Assembly (NCBI GenBank): GCA_020854235.1
Contig: JADZFW010000042.1
Location: forward strand, 17,845 to 81,844
Source: Flavobacteriaceae bacterium
Lineage (GTDB): Bacteria > Bacteroidota > Bacteroidia > Flavobacteriales > Flavobacteriaceae
Direction: 5' to 3'
Length of the DNA: 64,000 nt
The position numbers and the translations under genes were made by a program. The stretch's first letter is position 1. The number at the start of each line of letters is the position of its first letter. Positions 1 through 8,678 of this stretch are shown here, in pieces. A model generated the notes under the pieces. The model saw nothing but the letters and a program-made list of their open reading frames with translations, made no database searches and had not been told where the DNA came from.

Positions 1-669
1 GTAATCCATCATGGAAGGAATATCGCGTCCCGATTTACCCAAAGCATCTTGTTTGACCAACACCAATGTAGTTCCGGAAGCGCCAATATTCTTTTGCGCG
101 CCTGCATAAATCAAGTCAAATTGAGAATAATCCACTACATGACTAAACATATCGCTACTGGTATCTACCAAAAGGGGACAGTTTACTTTGGGGAATTCTT
201 TGAATTGTGTTCCATAAATCGTGTTATTGGAAGTAACGTGTACATAAGACAATCCTTCTGGAATGGCTACATTTTTAGGGATGTTTTTGTATGCGTTTTC
301 TTTAGAAGAAGCCAATACATTTACATTTCCCAATTTTTTAGCCTCTTTAATAGCTGCACTACTCCATGTTCCGGTATCGATATATCCAGCTGTTCCTCCA
401 ATAGGTAAGAAATTATATGGAGCCATTAAAAACTGAGTACTGGCTCCACCTTGTAAAAACAAAGCATAATATCCTTTATCTTTCAATCCGGCTAATTCTA
501 AAGCCAAATTTTGAGCTTTTTCCAATACAGCAATAAAATTCTTATTGCGATGTGAAATCTCCAAAATGGAAAGATCCATGTTGTTAAAATTCTTCAATGC
601 CAATGCGGCTTGATCGATAACTACTTGTGGTAAAATGGATGGTCCTGCACCAAAATTATGTTTTTTCAT
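1..669 (-). CDS. serC: Phosphoserine aminotransferase SerC, 3' part cut by window edge
   Basis: This enzyme uses PLP to convert 3-phosphohydroxypyruvate and glutamate to phosphoserine in the cytosolic serine pathway. The ORF track misses it because its stop lies outside the window. Reading the minus strand from the ATG at 669 gives 223 open codons beginning MKKHNFGAGPSILP, the usual SerC N-terminus. Further on come FLQGGASTQF (phosphate/PLP loop), DTGTWSSAAIKEA, DTSSDMFS and YAGAQKNIG, where the Lys of QKN is the expected Schiff-base residue. About 130 residues are missing at the C-terminus. It is divergent from hutH. The family call is very firm. Confidence 0.96.
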   Translation of the reverse strand, partial: MKKHNFGAGPSILPQVVIDQAALALKNFNNMDLSILEISHRNKNFIAVLEKAQNLALELAGLKDKGYYALFLQGGASTQFLMAPYNFLPIGGTAGYIDTGTWSSAAIKEAKKLGNVNVLASSKENAYKNIPKNVAIPEGLSYVHVTSNNTIYGTQFKEFPKVNCPLLVDTSSDMFSHVVDYSQFDLIYAGAQKNIGASGTTLVLVKQDALGKSGRDIPSMMDY

Positions 670-1002
670 CTGTTTAAGTATTTTGATGTGCAAATTTGCA
701 AAAAAAATAGGAAATAAAATCTGATTTTTATGAATAGTTGAAAAAAATATGTATTCATTTTTGAAAGTTTTATCAATTGAGATTTTTTTCGATTGTCAGA
801 ATATGAAAAGTGTATTATTATCCTGATTTCAAATATCCAAATTCCAATACCGATAGCTATCGGGACTAATAACATTTACACCCCAAACTCACCTGTTCCA
901 AATGATTTTTTTCAATTGTAAATTTATCAGTATTTGTAATTGTAATATAAGTTTGCTCAAACTCATTTTTTTAACGAAATTTGTAAAATTAATTTTGTAA
1001 AC
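670..1002. other. Divergent intergenic region serC/hutH
   Basis: This 333-bp AT-rich spacer carries the 5' regions of serC and hutH. A perfect 14-nt palindrome, CCGATAGCTATCGG, lies at 850-863; the same core recurs at about 13,716, so it looks like a member of a dispersed hairpin family. A 12-nt palindrome TGCAAATTTGCA (689-700) lies close to serC and could be a protein-binding site. The ORF 666..875 on the minus strand has no recognisable features and overlaps the serC start, so I do not call it. Confidence 0.6.
952..983 (+). promoter_or_regulatory. Possible hutH promoter
   Basis: TTTG at 952-955, a 20-nt spacer and GAAATTTG at 976-983 resemble the Bacteroidota consensus TTTG-N19-TAnnTTTG, with one mismatch in the -7 box and a spacer one base longer. 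Transcription would start about 10-15 nt upstream of the hutH ATG. This is pattern matching only. Confidence 0.4.
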
Positions 1003-2523
1003 ATGATGCCAAAATATTTTACTTTATCTAAAGCTCCATTGAGTTTTAAGAAAATTTCTGAAATACTTTCCGAAAAACAAAAACTTAAACTTTCAGACGA
1101 ACTAATCAAAGACATCATGTTGTGTCGCAGTTATTTGGATGATAAGATGCAGAATGAAGAAGCTCCTATTTATGGTATCAATACCGGATTCGGTTCTTTG
1201 TATAATGTGAAAATTGAAAAAGAAAATTTACAACAATTACAGGAAAATCTCGTCATGAGTCATGCTTGCGGCATTGGCGAAGAAGTACCCCAACATTTGA
1301 TTAAGATCATGTTGTTACTCAAAATCAAATCTTTGAGTTTTGGTCATTCCGGTGTACAAATGGCAACCGTCAATCGGTTGGTTGATTTCTTCAATCACGA
1401 TATTTTTCCGGTTATTTATACCCAAGGTTCGCTAGGTGCTTCCGGAGATTTGGCTCCTTTGGCGCATTTGACCTTACCCTTGATTGGCAAAGGCGAAGTA
1501 TGGTTTGAAGGTGAAAAAATGCCGACTGAAATGCTCTATCAAAAGATGCATTGGGAACCCATTCAATTACAATCCAAAGAAGGTTTAGCTTTACTCAATG
1601 GAACCCAATTTATGAGTGCATATGGGGTTTATCTCATCTTACAATCCTTCCGATTACAATATTTTGCTGACATCATTGGAACGCTTTCTTTGGAAGGTTT
1701 TGATGGCAGAATCGAACCATTTCACCATTTGATTCACGATGTTAGACCACATAAAGGTCAGATGAAAGTGGCAGAAAGAGTGAGAAATTTACTCGAAAGC
1801 AGCCAAATCATCAACCAACCCAAAGTGCATGTGCAAGATCCGTATTCATTTAGGTGTATTCCACAAGTACATGGAGCAACTTGGGATACTTTACAATTTG
1901 TAGCCCAAACCATCTATACCGAAATCAACTCTGTTACCGATAATCCCAATATTTTTATGGAAGAAGACCTGATTGTTTCAGGTGGTAATTTCCACGGACA
2001 ACCATTGGCTTTGGCTTTTGACTTTTTGGGAATAGCTGTTGCCGAATTGGGGAATATATCCGAACGACGTACCTACCAATTGATAGGAGGCAATAGAGGT
2101 TTGCCGGCTTATTTGGTTTCCAATTCAGGTTTAAATAGCGGTATGATGATTCCGCAATATACAGCCGCCAGTATCGTCAGTCAAAACAAACAATTGGCTA
2201 CTCCTGCCAGTGTAGATAGTATTGTAAGCAGTAATTTGCAAGAAGATCACGTGAGTATGGGTGCTAATGCCGCAACCAAAGGATTGAGAATTGTGGAAAA
2301 TGTTGAAAAAATATTGGCAATCGAATTGCTCAATGCCGCTCAAGCCATGCAATTCCGTCGTCCATTGAAATCTTCCGAATTTTTGGAAAGTTTTCTGAGC
2401 GCCTATCGCACCGAAGTCCCATTTATGGAACAAGATGAAATCCTGCACAATGCCATTGTAAAAAGTATTGATTTCCTTCATCAAATGGATATTGATATGG
2501 ATGAATTGTTTTTCTCAAAATAA
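1003..2523 (+). CDS. hutH: Histidine ammonia-lyase
   Basis: HutH removes ammonia from L-histidine to give urocanate, the first step of histidine degradation in the cytosol. The 506-aa product has the family length. The Ala-Ser-Gly triad that cyclises into the MIO cofactor is at residues 146-148 in GSLGASGDLAPLAHL. The YGINTGFG motif (57-64) carries the active-site tyrosine, and NPNIF and QEDHVSM motifs follow in the expected order. Two ATG codons stand at the start (1003 and 1006). The next gene, an aldehyde dehydrogenase, begins 37 bp downstream on the same strand. A related aromatic lyase with another substrate cannot be excluded, but FTCD at 24.4 kb supports histidine use. Confidence 0.93.
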   Translation: MMPKYFTLSKAPLSFKKISEILSEKQKLKLSDELIKDIMLCRSYLDDKMQNEEAPIYGINTGFGSLYNVKIEKENLQQLQENLVMSHACGIGEEVPQHLIKIMLLLKIKSLSFGHSGVQMATVNRLVDFFNHDIFPVIYTQGSLGASGDLAPLAHLTLPLIGKGEVWFEGEKMPTEMLYQKMHWEPIQLQSKEGLALLNGTQFMSAYGVYLILQSFRLQYFADIIGTLSLEGFDGRIEPFHHLIHDVRPHKGQMKVAERVRNLLESSQIINQPKVHVQDPYSFRCIPQVHGATWDTLQFVAQTIYTEINSVTDNPNIFMEEDLIVSGGNFHGQPLALAFDFLGIAVAELGNISERRTYQLIGGNRGLPAYLVSNSGLNSGMMIPQYTAASIVSQNKQLATPASVDSIVSSNLQEDHVSMGANAATKGLRIVENVEKILAIELLNAAQAMQFRRPLKSSEFLESFLSAYRTEVPFMEQDEILHNAIVKSIDFLHQMDIDMDELFFSK

Positions 2524-2560
2524 TTTTTTCCCCATTTCTTTTTTAAATATCTGACTTCTC

Positions 2561-3979
2561 ATGCAAGATTATCCCATTTATTTAGCCGGAACTTTTATAA
2601 GGACTTCTGAAAAACTGGAGGTTAACAATCCTTATACACAACGAGTTTTTGCTACTACTTATGTGGCAGGAAAACTTGAAATCGAACAAGCAATTATACA
2701 AGGAAAAGCGGCTGAAAAAGTAATGCGCGACATGCCAATTTACAAACGTTATGAAATTTTGATGCAAATAGCGCAAGGATTGCAAACAGATAAACTGCGA
2801 TTGGCGCAAGTATTGGCTCAGGAAAGTGGCAAACCCATGCGGTATGCATTGGGAGAATTAGATCGAGCAATTCAAACCTTTATCATTGCCGCCGAAGAAT
2901 GTAAAAGAATTCCGGGAGAATATTTTTCCATAGATTGGACACCATCTGGACACGGAAAAGAAGGTTTGGTAAAATATGTACCGGTAGGTTTGATTGCCGG
3001 TATTTCACCTTTCAATTTTCCATTAAACTTAGCGGTACACAAAATTGCTCCGGCTATAGCATCAGGAAATCCCATCATTCTAAAACCGGCTCGTTCTACG
3101 CCTTTATCCGTATTGGAATTGGCTAAAATCATAGACCAAACCGATTTGCCAAAAGGTGCCATTTCGTTATTTCCTACAGATAGAGAAGCCGGCAACCAAT
3201 TGGTTACAGATGAACGGATCAAAAAACTGACTTTTACAGGTTCACCCGAAGTAGGATGGAAAATGAAAAAAGAAGCCGGTAATAAAAAAATCACTTTGGA
3301 ATTGGGTGGAAATGCAGGTGTTATTGTCTCTCAAGATACTGATATTGCCAAAGCAGTTCAAAAATGCTTGGTAGGAAGTTTTGCTTATTCGGGACAAGTT
3401 TGCATCCATGTGCAACGCATTTATGTACAAGAAAAAGTATTTGATAACTTTATTGAACTGTTTAAACAAGGTACAGACCAACTGAAATTTGGAGATCCAT
3501 TGCAACAAGAAACGGATATTTCAGCCATGATTGATGAAACCAATGCCATCAGAGTGGAAAATTGGGTCAACGATGCCGTATCCGATGGAGCTTTGGTGTT
3601 AAGCGGTGGAAAACGTAAAGGAACTTATTACGAACCTACCATCATCACGCAAACCAAACCTATGATGAATGTATGTGCACTCGAAGTCTTCGGACCGGTA
3701 GTAACGGTCGAAAAATACAGTGATTTCAAGGATGCTGTCCATCAAATCAATCAATCTCAATACGGTTTACAAGCCGGTGTTTTTACCAATGCTGTGGATG
3801 AAATCAATTATGCTTTCAATGAATTGGAAGTTGGTGGTGTCATTCACAATGACGTACCGACTTTTAGGGTAGATCACATGCCTTATGGAGGTGTAAAAAA
3901 CTCCGGTTATGGTAGAGAAGGCGTGAAGTATGCCATGATGGAAATGATGGAACCACGATTATTGGTTAAGGAAAAGTGA
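2561..3979 (+). CDS. NAD(P)-dependent aldehyde dehydrogenase family protein
   Basis: This is a soluble aldehyde dehydrogenase of 472 aa that oxidises an unknown aldehyde to the acid. The oxyanion-hole Asn is at 152 (ISPFNFP), the general-base Glu at 247 (LELGGN), the catalytic Cys at 281 (SGQVCIH) and the late EVFGPV motif is present. Substrate specificity cannot be read from the sequence. It follows hutH by 37 bp and may be co-transcribed, though no histidine-pathway role is established for it. Its last 25 coding bases and stop are duplicated about 154 bp downstream (see repeat entry). It is convergent with the aromatic operon. Confidence 0.9.
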   Translation: MQDYPIYLAGTFIRTSEKLEVNNPYTQRVFATTYVAGKLEIEQAIIQGKAAEKVMRDMPIYKRYEILMQIAQGLQTDKLRLAQVLAQESGKPMRYALGELDRAIQTFIIAAEECKRIPGEYFSIDWTPSGHGKEGLVKYVPVGLIAGISPFNFPLNLAVHKIAPAIASGNPIILKPARSTPLSVLELAKIIDQTDLPKGAISLFPTDREAGNQLVTDERIKKLTFTGSPEVGWKMKKEAGNKKITLELGGNAGVIVSQDTDIAKAVQKCLVGSFAYSGQVCIHVQRIYVQEKVFDNFIELFKQGTDQLKFGDPLQQETDISAMIDETNAIRVENWVNDAVSDGALVLSGGKRKGTYYEPTIITQTKPMMNVCALEVFGPVVTVEKYSDFKDAVHQINQSQYGLQAGVFTNAVDEINYAFNELEVGGVIHNDVPTFRVDHMPYGGVKNSGYGREGVKYAMMEMMEPRLLVKEK

Positions 3980-4062
3980 TGCTTTTCAGAACTTAAAGAC
4001 AACAAGACTTCAAGAGGTAAGACTTTAGGACGGTATATGTTGATGTATCATCAACTTCGTTG

Positions 4063-4095
4063 AAACCCCGAAGGTTTTATAAACCTTCGGGGTTT
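4063..4095. terminator. Palindrome, probable bidirectional terminator, copy 1
   Basis: Arms AAACCCCGAAGGTTT and its exact reverse complement (15 bp each) enclose a 3-nt loop TAT. It lies between the convergent aldehyde dehydrogenase and the aromatic operon, where a two-way terminator is expected. There is no long T-tract beyond the T-ending arm. The sequence also resembles dispersed hairpins of this phylum. Confidence 0.6.
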
Positions 4096-4202
4096 GTATG
4101 TTAGAGCAACGATTATTGGTTAAGGAAAAGTGATGCTTTAGACTTCAGGACTAAAGGAAGTATGATTTTAGAACGACAATGGTGTAAGTTAATTGCCTAT
4201 TG

Positions 4203-4235
4203 AAACCCCGAAGGTTTTTAAAACCTTCGGGGTTT
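4203..4235. terminator. Palindrome, probable bidirectional terminator, copy 2
   Basis: The same 15-bp arms as copy 1 enclose a TTA loop, 140 bp downstream. It is part of the tandemly duplicated unit. Either copy could end transcription from the aldehyde dehydrogenase or from the aromatic operon. Confidence 0.6.
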
Positions 4236-4358
4236 GTATGTTGGAGCCAAGATTATTGTATAAAGTAAAATAATCTATTAATACTATCAAATCATAGTTT
4301 AGCCTCGAAGATATTTATTCAATTTGCTAATATGCTAATTAGCATATTAACTAATTAA

Positions 4359-5447
4359 TTACCCATTCACAATCTTCTCCTGCTGACGAATACTCTCTTG
4401 ATGTATTTCTTTGAAAATCCCGGCAATAAACTCATCACTGAGTCCGGTTTGATGCGCTTTTTGAATCATTTTATCCATGATTTCATTAAACCGTTGGTTT
4501 TGTAATACAGCCACATTCTTTTCCTTTTTAACTTGTCCTATACGGGAAACGACCTGCATACGTTCGGCTAAAATGTCGATGAGTTTTTGATCAATTTGGT
4601 CTATTTCATTTCTCAAAACACCCAATTGATTGATGTGGGTAGCATCCTGAAATACCTTTTCTCTTACGGTCAACCGATGTATCATTTCGTGCAAAACGGT
4701 AGGCGTAATTTGTTGCATGGCATCGCTCCAAGCTTTGTCGGGACTGTGATGGGTTTCAATCATTAAACCATCATATTGTAAATCCAAGGCTGTTTGTGCC
4801 ACGCTTTCTATTGTGTCTCTGCGTCCGCAAATGTGTGAAGGATCGCAAATCATAGGAATATCGGGAAAACGACTTTTGAAATCGATGGGAATTTGCCAAT
4901 TGGGTTGGTTGCGATATTGAGATTTATTATAACTCGAAAAGCCTCTGTGAATGGCTCCCAATTTGGTTATACCTGCTTTGTACAAGCGTTCAAAGGCACC
5001 TATCCACAATTCCAAATCAGGATTGACGGGATTTTTCACCCAAACAATCTTGTCGCTGCCCTGCAATACATCTGCAATTTCTTGAACAGCAAATGGGTTG
5101 ACTGTTGTTCTGGCACCAATCCAAAGGATGTCTACGTCAAATTCCAAAGCCAATTTGACATGATGGGCATTGGCAACTTCAACAGCGGTAAGTAAACCTG
5201 TTTCTTTTTTAACCTGTTGCAACCAAGGTAAAGCCAATGCACCAATCCCTTCAAAACTACCCGGACGGGTTCTCGGTTTCCAAACGCCGGCTCTAAAAAC
5301 CGTCACTCTGCTCGTATCCGAACTCAATTGATGTGCAATGTTTAATACTTGTTCTTGTGTTTCAGCACTACAAGGACCTGCAATGGTAAGTGGATGACCC
5401 AAATTCATGTCTGTTAACCATTTCCCTAATGTTTTGTCGTTTTGCAT
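4359..5447 (-). CDS. Bifunctional DAHP synthase / chorismate mutase
   Basis: The N-terminal domain (about 1-260) is a KDO8P-synthase-like (type I beta) DAHP synthase, which condenses PEP and erythrose-4-phosphate to start the shikimate pathway. Visible motifs are GPCSAE (24-29), KPRTRP (57-62), KNP (138-140), CDPSH (201-205) and ETHHSPDKAWSDA. The C-terminal 85 residues form an AroQ-type chorismate mutase (LRNEIDQIDQKLIDILAERM...IGQVKKEK). Such fusions let chorismate or prephenate feed back on the first step. It is the last gene of the Phe/Tyr operon, 136 bp after tyrA. The gap holds simple AT repeats and CAATGAGCTTGTCGAAGT, a phrase I know as dispersed in related genomes. Confidence 0.94.
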   Translation of the reverse strand: MQNDKTLGKWLTDMNLGHPLTIAGPCSAETQEQVLNIAHQLSSDTSRVTVFRAGVWKPRTRPGSFEGIGALALPWLQQVKKETGLLTAVEVANAHHVKLALEFDVDILWIGARTTVNPFAVQEIADVLQGSDKIVWVKNPVNPDLELWIGAFERLYKAGITKLGAIHRGFSSYNKSQYRNQPNWQIPIDFKSRFPDIPMICDPSHICGRRDTIESVAQTALDLQYDGLMIETHHSPDKAWSDAMQQITPTVLHEMIHRLTVREKVFQDATHINQLGVLRNEIDQIDQKLIDILAERMQVVSRIGQVKKEKNVAVLQNQRFNEIMDKMIQKAHQTGLSDEFIAGIFKEIHQESIRQQEKIVNG

Positions 5448-5583
5448 GTTCTATATCTTAAATTATTCTTTATTTAAATTCTTTATTTTCTATTTTCTAT
5501 TTTCCAAAAACCACTCACTAATAACCACTTTCCAATATATATTTTCCTAATAACTATTCACTATCAATGAGCTTGTCGAAGTA

Positions 5584-6489
5584 CTAATGTCTATCCAAAA
5601 CCTCCCGAATATGATTTGTATCTGACATAATTTGATACAAGGCATCAAAATTATCCTTTTCAATCAATTCGGCAAATTCTTTCAAATTTTTCATGTATTC
5701 ATCCAATGATTTTAAAATGGAAGCTTTATTTTCAATAAAAATAGGAGTCCAAGTTGATGGCGAACTTTTAGCCAAACGAACTGTTGATTCAAATCCACTT
5801 CCTGCCATGTTAAAGATGCTTTCTTCGTCTTTTTCAATTTCCATGACTGTTTTACCCAACATAAACGAACTGATATGCGACAAATGCGATACATACGCAA
5901 TGTGTTTGTCGTGCTCAATGCTATTCATGATATCTGTTTTCATGTGAAGTTCTTCAAATAGGAGTAAAGCCTTTTCCAATAAGTCGGGTCGAGTTAAATC
6001 AGCATCGCAAATGATATTCTTTTTACCTTCAAATAAAGTGTCAAAAGCGGCTTCAGGTCCCGAAAATTCAGTTCCGGCTATTGGATGACAAGCGATGAAT
6101 TGATTGCGTTTGGGATGGTTTTTCAAGGCTTCACAAATGCTGGATTTGATAGACCCTGTGTCAAAAACCAACGCATTGGGTTGGATTTGATCCAATATTT
6201 GAGCTGTGACTTCGGCAATTTTATTGACCGGAACGGCTACAACAACTAAATCGGTATGATGCAGTTCCTCTAATTTTATTGGTTCATCAATGAGTCTCAA
6301 TGTTAAGGCTTTTTCCAAGTGAGTGGCATTTTGATCCATTCCATAAACTTGCGCGCCTGTGATTTTTCTAAGTGCCAAAGCCATCGATCCTCCCAAGAGT
6401 CCTAATCCTATGATGGAAATATGTTTGATATGATGCATTTGTATTTGATTGATATTTTTAAAATTTTTTCTCGATAAAAAAACAAGCAT
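5584..6489 (-). CDS. tyrA: Prephenate dehydrogenase
   Basis: TyrA oxidises prephenate to 4-hydroxyphenylpyruvate with NAD(P) on the way to tyrosine. The nucleotide-binding glycine motif IGLGLLGGSMALAL is near residues 27-40, and the conserved CHPIAGTE and GSGFESTVRLAKSSP segments follow. The ORF ATG at 6489 overlaps the stop of the upstream aminotransferase by one base (TAATG), which favours translational coupling. However, homologues usually start at the equivalent of Met18 (position 6438, MHHIKHISIIG), so that start is also possible. There is no ACT domain, as expected for the short form of about 285-300 aa. Confidence 0.93.
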   Translation of the reverse strand: MLVFLSRKNFKNINQIQMHHIKHISIIGLGLLGGSMALALRKITGAQVYGMDQNATHLEKALTLRLIDEPIKLEELHHTDLVVVAVPVNKIAEVTAQILDQIQPNALVFDTGSIKSSICEALKNHPKRNQFIACHPIAGTEFSGPEAAFDTLFEGKKNIICDADLTRPDLLEKALLLFEELHMKTDIMNSIEHDKHIAYVSHLSHISSFMLGKTVMEIEKDEESIFNMAGSGFESTVRLAKSSPSTWTPIFIENKASILKSLDEYMKNLKEFAELIEKDNFDALYQIMSDTNHIREVLDRH

Positions 6490-7634
6490 TATGATGATAT
6501 TCTTTGTAAAACTTCCTCCAATTTTTCTTCATTGATACATAGTGAAAAACGAACATAATGATTTCCATTACTTCCAAAAATACTTCCCGGAGTTACAAAA
6601 ATATCGTGTTCATATAAGAGTTTATCTGCCATGTCATAGGATTGAATACCATTGGGAAGTTGCATCCAAACAAAAAAACCTTCGGCACTTTTATCATATG
6701 TAAATCCCAGTTTATCAGCTATTTTCCACACAATACTTCTACGTCTACTGTAAGTTTGATTCTGTTGTTCAAACCAATCTGAATTGATCTCCAATGCCGC
6801 CGAAGCACCCATTTGCAAGCCATACAACATACCACTGTCCATATTGGATTTTACTTTAAGCGCATTGGATATAATTTCTTGATTACCAACCAACATACCT
6901 ACACGCCATCCGGCCATATTAAAACTTTTACTCAACGAATTGAGTTCAACTGCCACCTCTTTTGCTCCATCTACTTGTAAAATACTCCTTGGTTTTTCAG
7001 TCAATATAAAACTATACGGATTGTCATTGACGATTAAAATATCGTGTTTCTTTCCAAAAGCTATTAATTTTTCAAACAAAAGAGTTGTTGCTTTCGCCCC
7101 TGTGGGCATATTGGGATAATTGACCCACATCATCTTAATTGTTGATAAATCCATTTTTTCCAACTGCTCAAAATCAGGATACCAATTGTTCTCGGGAGTC
7201 AAATCGTAATGGATCATGTGCGTTTCCAAGAGTTGAGCTATTGCCGAATAAGACGCATAACCAGGATTGGGAACCAACACAGCATCTCCGGGATTGAGAT
7301 ACGCCATTGAAAGATGCATAATGCCTTCTTTGGCTCCAAACAAAGGTAAAATTTCAGAATGGGGATCTAAAGTTACGGCATAATGTTTCGCATAAAAAGC
7401 CGAAATGGCATTTCGCAAAGTGGCAATCCCTTTGTAAGGTTGATAACCGTGTTTGCTGACATCATCCAAAGCCTGATGCATGGCTTCTATAGCTTGAGGC
7501 GGTGGAGGTAAGTCGGGATTTCCAATGCCCAAGTTGATGATGGGTTTTCCTTGCTCTACCAAACTTTGAATTTCCCGAAGTTTTTCGGAAAAATAGTATT
7601 CGTTGACGTGTTGTAGTCTATCGGCGTGTCTCAC
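6489..7634 (-). CDS. PLP-dependent class I/II aminotransferase (aromatic pathway)
   Basis: This is a fold-type I aminotransferase of 381 aa that probably moves an amino group onto the keto acids made by the flanking pheA and tyrA; the substrate is inferred from the operon. The Schiff-base Lys is K236 in SLSKSFNMAGWRVG, with the cofactor Asp in IVNDNPYS. The usual NPHNPTG loop reads YPNMPTG. The start codon is GTG (MRHADRL), 25 bp after the pheA stop, and the stop overlaps the tyrA start. It could instead be a diaminopimelate-type (DapC/DapL-like) aminotransferase, but the context argues for Phe/Tyr. Confidence 0.88.
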   Translation of the reverse strand: MRHADRLQHVNEYYFSEKLREIQSLVEQGKPIINLGIGNPDLPPPPQAIEAMHQALDDVSKHGYQPYKGIATLRNAISAFYAKHYAVTLDPHSEILPLFGAKEGIMHLSMAYLNPGDAVLVPNPGYASYSAIAQLLETHMIHYDLTPENNWYPDFEQLEKMDLSTIKMMWVNYPNMPTGAKATTLLFEKLIAFGKKHDILIVNDNPYSFILTEKPRSILQVDGAKEVAVELNSLSKSFNMAGWRVGMLVGNQEIISNALKVKSNMDSGMLYGLQMGASAALEINSDWFEQQNQTYSRRRSIVWKIADKLGFTYDKSAEGFFVWMQLPNGIQSYDMADKLLYEHDIFVTPGSIFGSNGNHYVRFSLCINEEKLEEVLQRISS

Positions 7635-7659
7635 TGTAGGATTATTTTTTTAGAATTGA

Positions 7660-8487
7660 TTAGATTCTGAATGAATTTTTATGTTCGTATTTCCCAAAGA
7701 TTTTTAGTTCGTTTACCATAGGTTTCAATTCGGATATGGCTTTTTCAAATTGCATTACATCGGTAAAAATCATGTCGGCAAAAAAGGCGTATTCCCAAGG
7801 TTTTTCAATAATGGGAAGTGATTGTATTTTACTCAAATTTAGATCATTAGATTTTAAGACTTGAAGTGCTGATAGCAAACTTCCGGTTTGATCCGATAAA
7901 CTGAATTTGATAGAAGCTTTGTTATAATTGGGTTTTTCTGAGCCTTTTTCTGCAGAGAGAATTACAAAACGTGTAAAGTTTGTAAAATGGGTTTGAATCC
8001 CATCTGCTATAATATGGAGTTGGTAGATTTCTGCAGCTTTAACCGAAGCAATTGCTGCTATACCCATCAATTGTTGTTCTTGAATTATCTTGGCAACTTC
8101 TGCAGTATCCTTGGCTTCAATGAGTTTGATGTGTGGATAAGGTCGGAAGTATTTTCTACATTGTTCGAGTGCCATGGGGTGCGACCAAACTTCCCTGATT
8201 TCTTTGATACTTTGCCCTTCCAATGCCATCAATTGGTGTTGAATCGGCAAGTAGTATTCCCCTAAAATATGTAAGTTAAATTCATCCAATAGATTGTAAT
8301 TGGGCAAAATAGCACCTGCAATGGTGTTTTCAATCGCCATGATAGCTTTATCGGCTTTATGTCCTTTCAATAGAGGCGGAATGTCGGAAAAATTGGGACA
8401 TTCAATCAATTCGATTTCCTCGCCATATAAATTGGTGGCGACTTGATGGTGATACGAACCTTTAATGCCTTGAATTGCTAAAATCAT
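7660..8487 (-). CDS. pheA: Prephenate dehydratase
   Basis: PheA converts prephenate to phenylpyruvate in the phenylalanine branch. The 275-aa protein has a dehydratase domain (about 1-175; IQGIKGSYHHQVA, AIMAIENTIAGAI and the catalytic TRF in NFTRFVIL) and a C-terminal ACT regulatory domain (about 188-275; QTGSLLSALQVL). The Phe-binding ESRP motif of the ACT domain reads QSLP here, so allosteric binding may differ. It is the first structural gene of the operon, and its 5' leader holds the attenuator described at 8533-8709. Confidence 0.94.
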   Translation of the reverse strand: MILAIQGIKGSYHHQVATNLYGEEIELIECPNFSDIPPLLKGHKADKAIMAIENTIAGAILPNYNLLDEFNLHILGEYYLPIQHQLMALEGQSIKEIREVWSHPMALEQCRKYFRPYPHIKLIEAKDTAEVAKIIQEQQLMGIAAIASVKAAEIYQLHIIADGIQTHFTNFTRFVILSAEKGSEKPNYNKASIKFSLSDQTGSLLSALQVLKSNDLNLSKIQSLPIIEKPWEYAFFADMIFTDVMQFEKAISELKPMVNELKIFGKYEHKNSFRI

Positions 8488-8532
8488 GTGATTTATTATT
8501 CGTTTTTAAAATATTCATTCAAAATTGGACAT

Positions 8533-8563
8533 AAAAAAAGTTCCGATAAAAACCGGAACTTTT
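8533..8563 (-). terminator. Intrinsic terminator of the pheA leader (attenuator, regions 3:4)
   Basis: On the minus strand a perfect 10-bp stem AAAAGTTCCG/CGGAACTTTT with an 8-nt loop runs straight into seven T residues. It sits 46 bp before the pheA start and after the leader peptide stop. A strong intrinsic terminator inside the 5' leader of a biosynthetic operon is the hallmark of attenuation. Confidence 0.92.
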
Positions 8564-8604
8564 CAATATTGTCATTCAATCAATTACAAACAAATCAGTT
8601 CCGG
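8553..8604 (-). promoter_or_regulatory. Antiterminator (regions 2:3) of the pheA attenuator
   Basis: The end of the leader ORF contains AAAAGCCGGAACU. This can pair over 13 contiguous positions (one G-U) with AGUUCCGGUUUUU, the 5' arm and loop of the terminator. The antiterminator is longer than the 10-bp terminator stem and excludes it. CCGGAACU overlaps the last codons and the UGA of the leader peptide, so a ribosome that finishes the peptide would cover it. A ribosome stalled on the upstream Phe/Tyr codons would leave it free. Confidence 0.88.
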
Positions 8605-8660
8605 CTTTTATGGCTAAAATAAAAGTAAAAGAATTGATAGAAAGAATTGACTTGAGTCAT
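8595..8660 (-). CDS. Phe/Tyr leader peptide (21 aa) of the aromatic operon
   Basis: This ORF is too short for the track. From the ATG at 8660 it encodes 21 residues ending at TGA. Residues 7-15 read FYQFFYFYF: five Phe and three Tyr in nine codons, followed by SHKSRN. This is the composition expected of a ribosome-stalling leader for an operon making Phe and Tyr, analogous to E. coli pheL. The last aromatic codon lies 12-13 nt before the antiterminator sequence, about the downstream footprint of a stalled ribosome. It lies about 13-15 nt after the predicted transcription start. Confidence 0.92.
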   Translation of the reverse strand: MTQVNSFYQFFYFYFSHKSRN

Positions 8661-8678
8661 TTGTTTATGTTTATGGGG

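Larger units (their letters stand above)
3955..4275. repeat. Tandem duplication of the ALDH 3' end, about 2.2 copies
   Basis: A 31-nt block covering the last codons and stop of the aldehyde dehydrogenase (ACGATTATTGG...GATGCTTT) occurs at 3955-3985 and, identical, at 4109-4139. A decayed third copy starts at about 4249. Each of the first two copies is followed, after a diverged middle, by a 33-nt palindrome and the phrase GTATGTTRGAGC. The unit is about 154 and 140 bp. It looks like an old tandem duplication at a convergent gene border. Confidence 0.8.

Noticed and set aside
666-875. 69-aa minus ORF upstream of serC
   Set aside because: Overlaps the serC start, starts inside a palindrome-bearing spacer, and shows no protein features.
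2131-2484. 117-aa ORF opposite hutH
   Set aside because: Antisense shadow of hutH; hutH motifs are intact in the other frame.
4063-4235. Second attenuator or riboswitch near the aromatic operon
   Set aside because: The palindromes lie beyond the 3' end of the operon between convergent genes, with no leader ORF or alternative pairing; they fit terminators.
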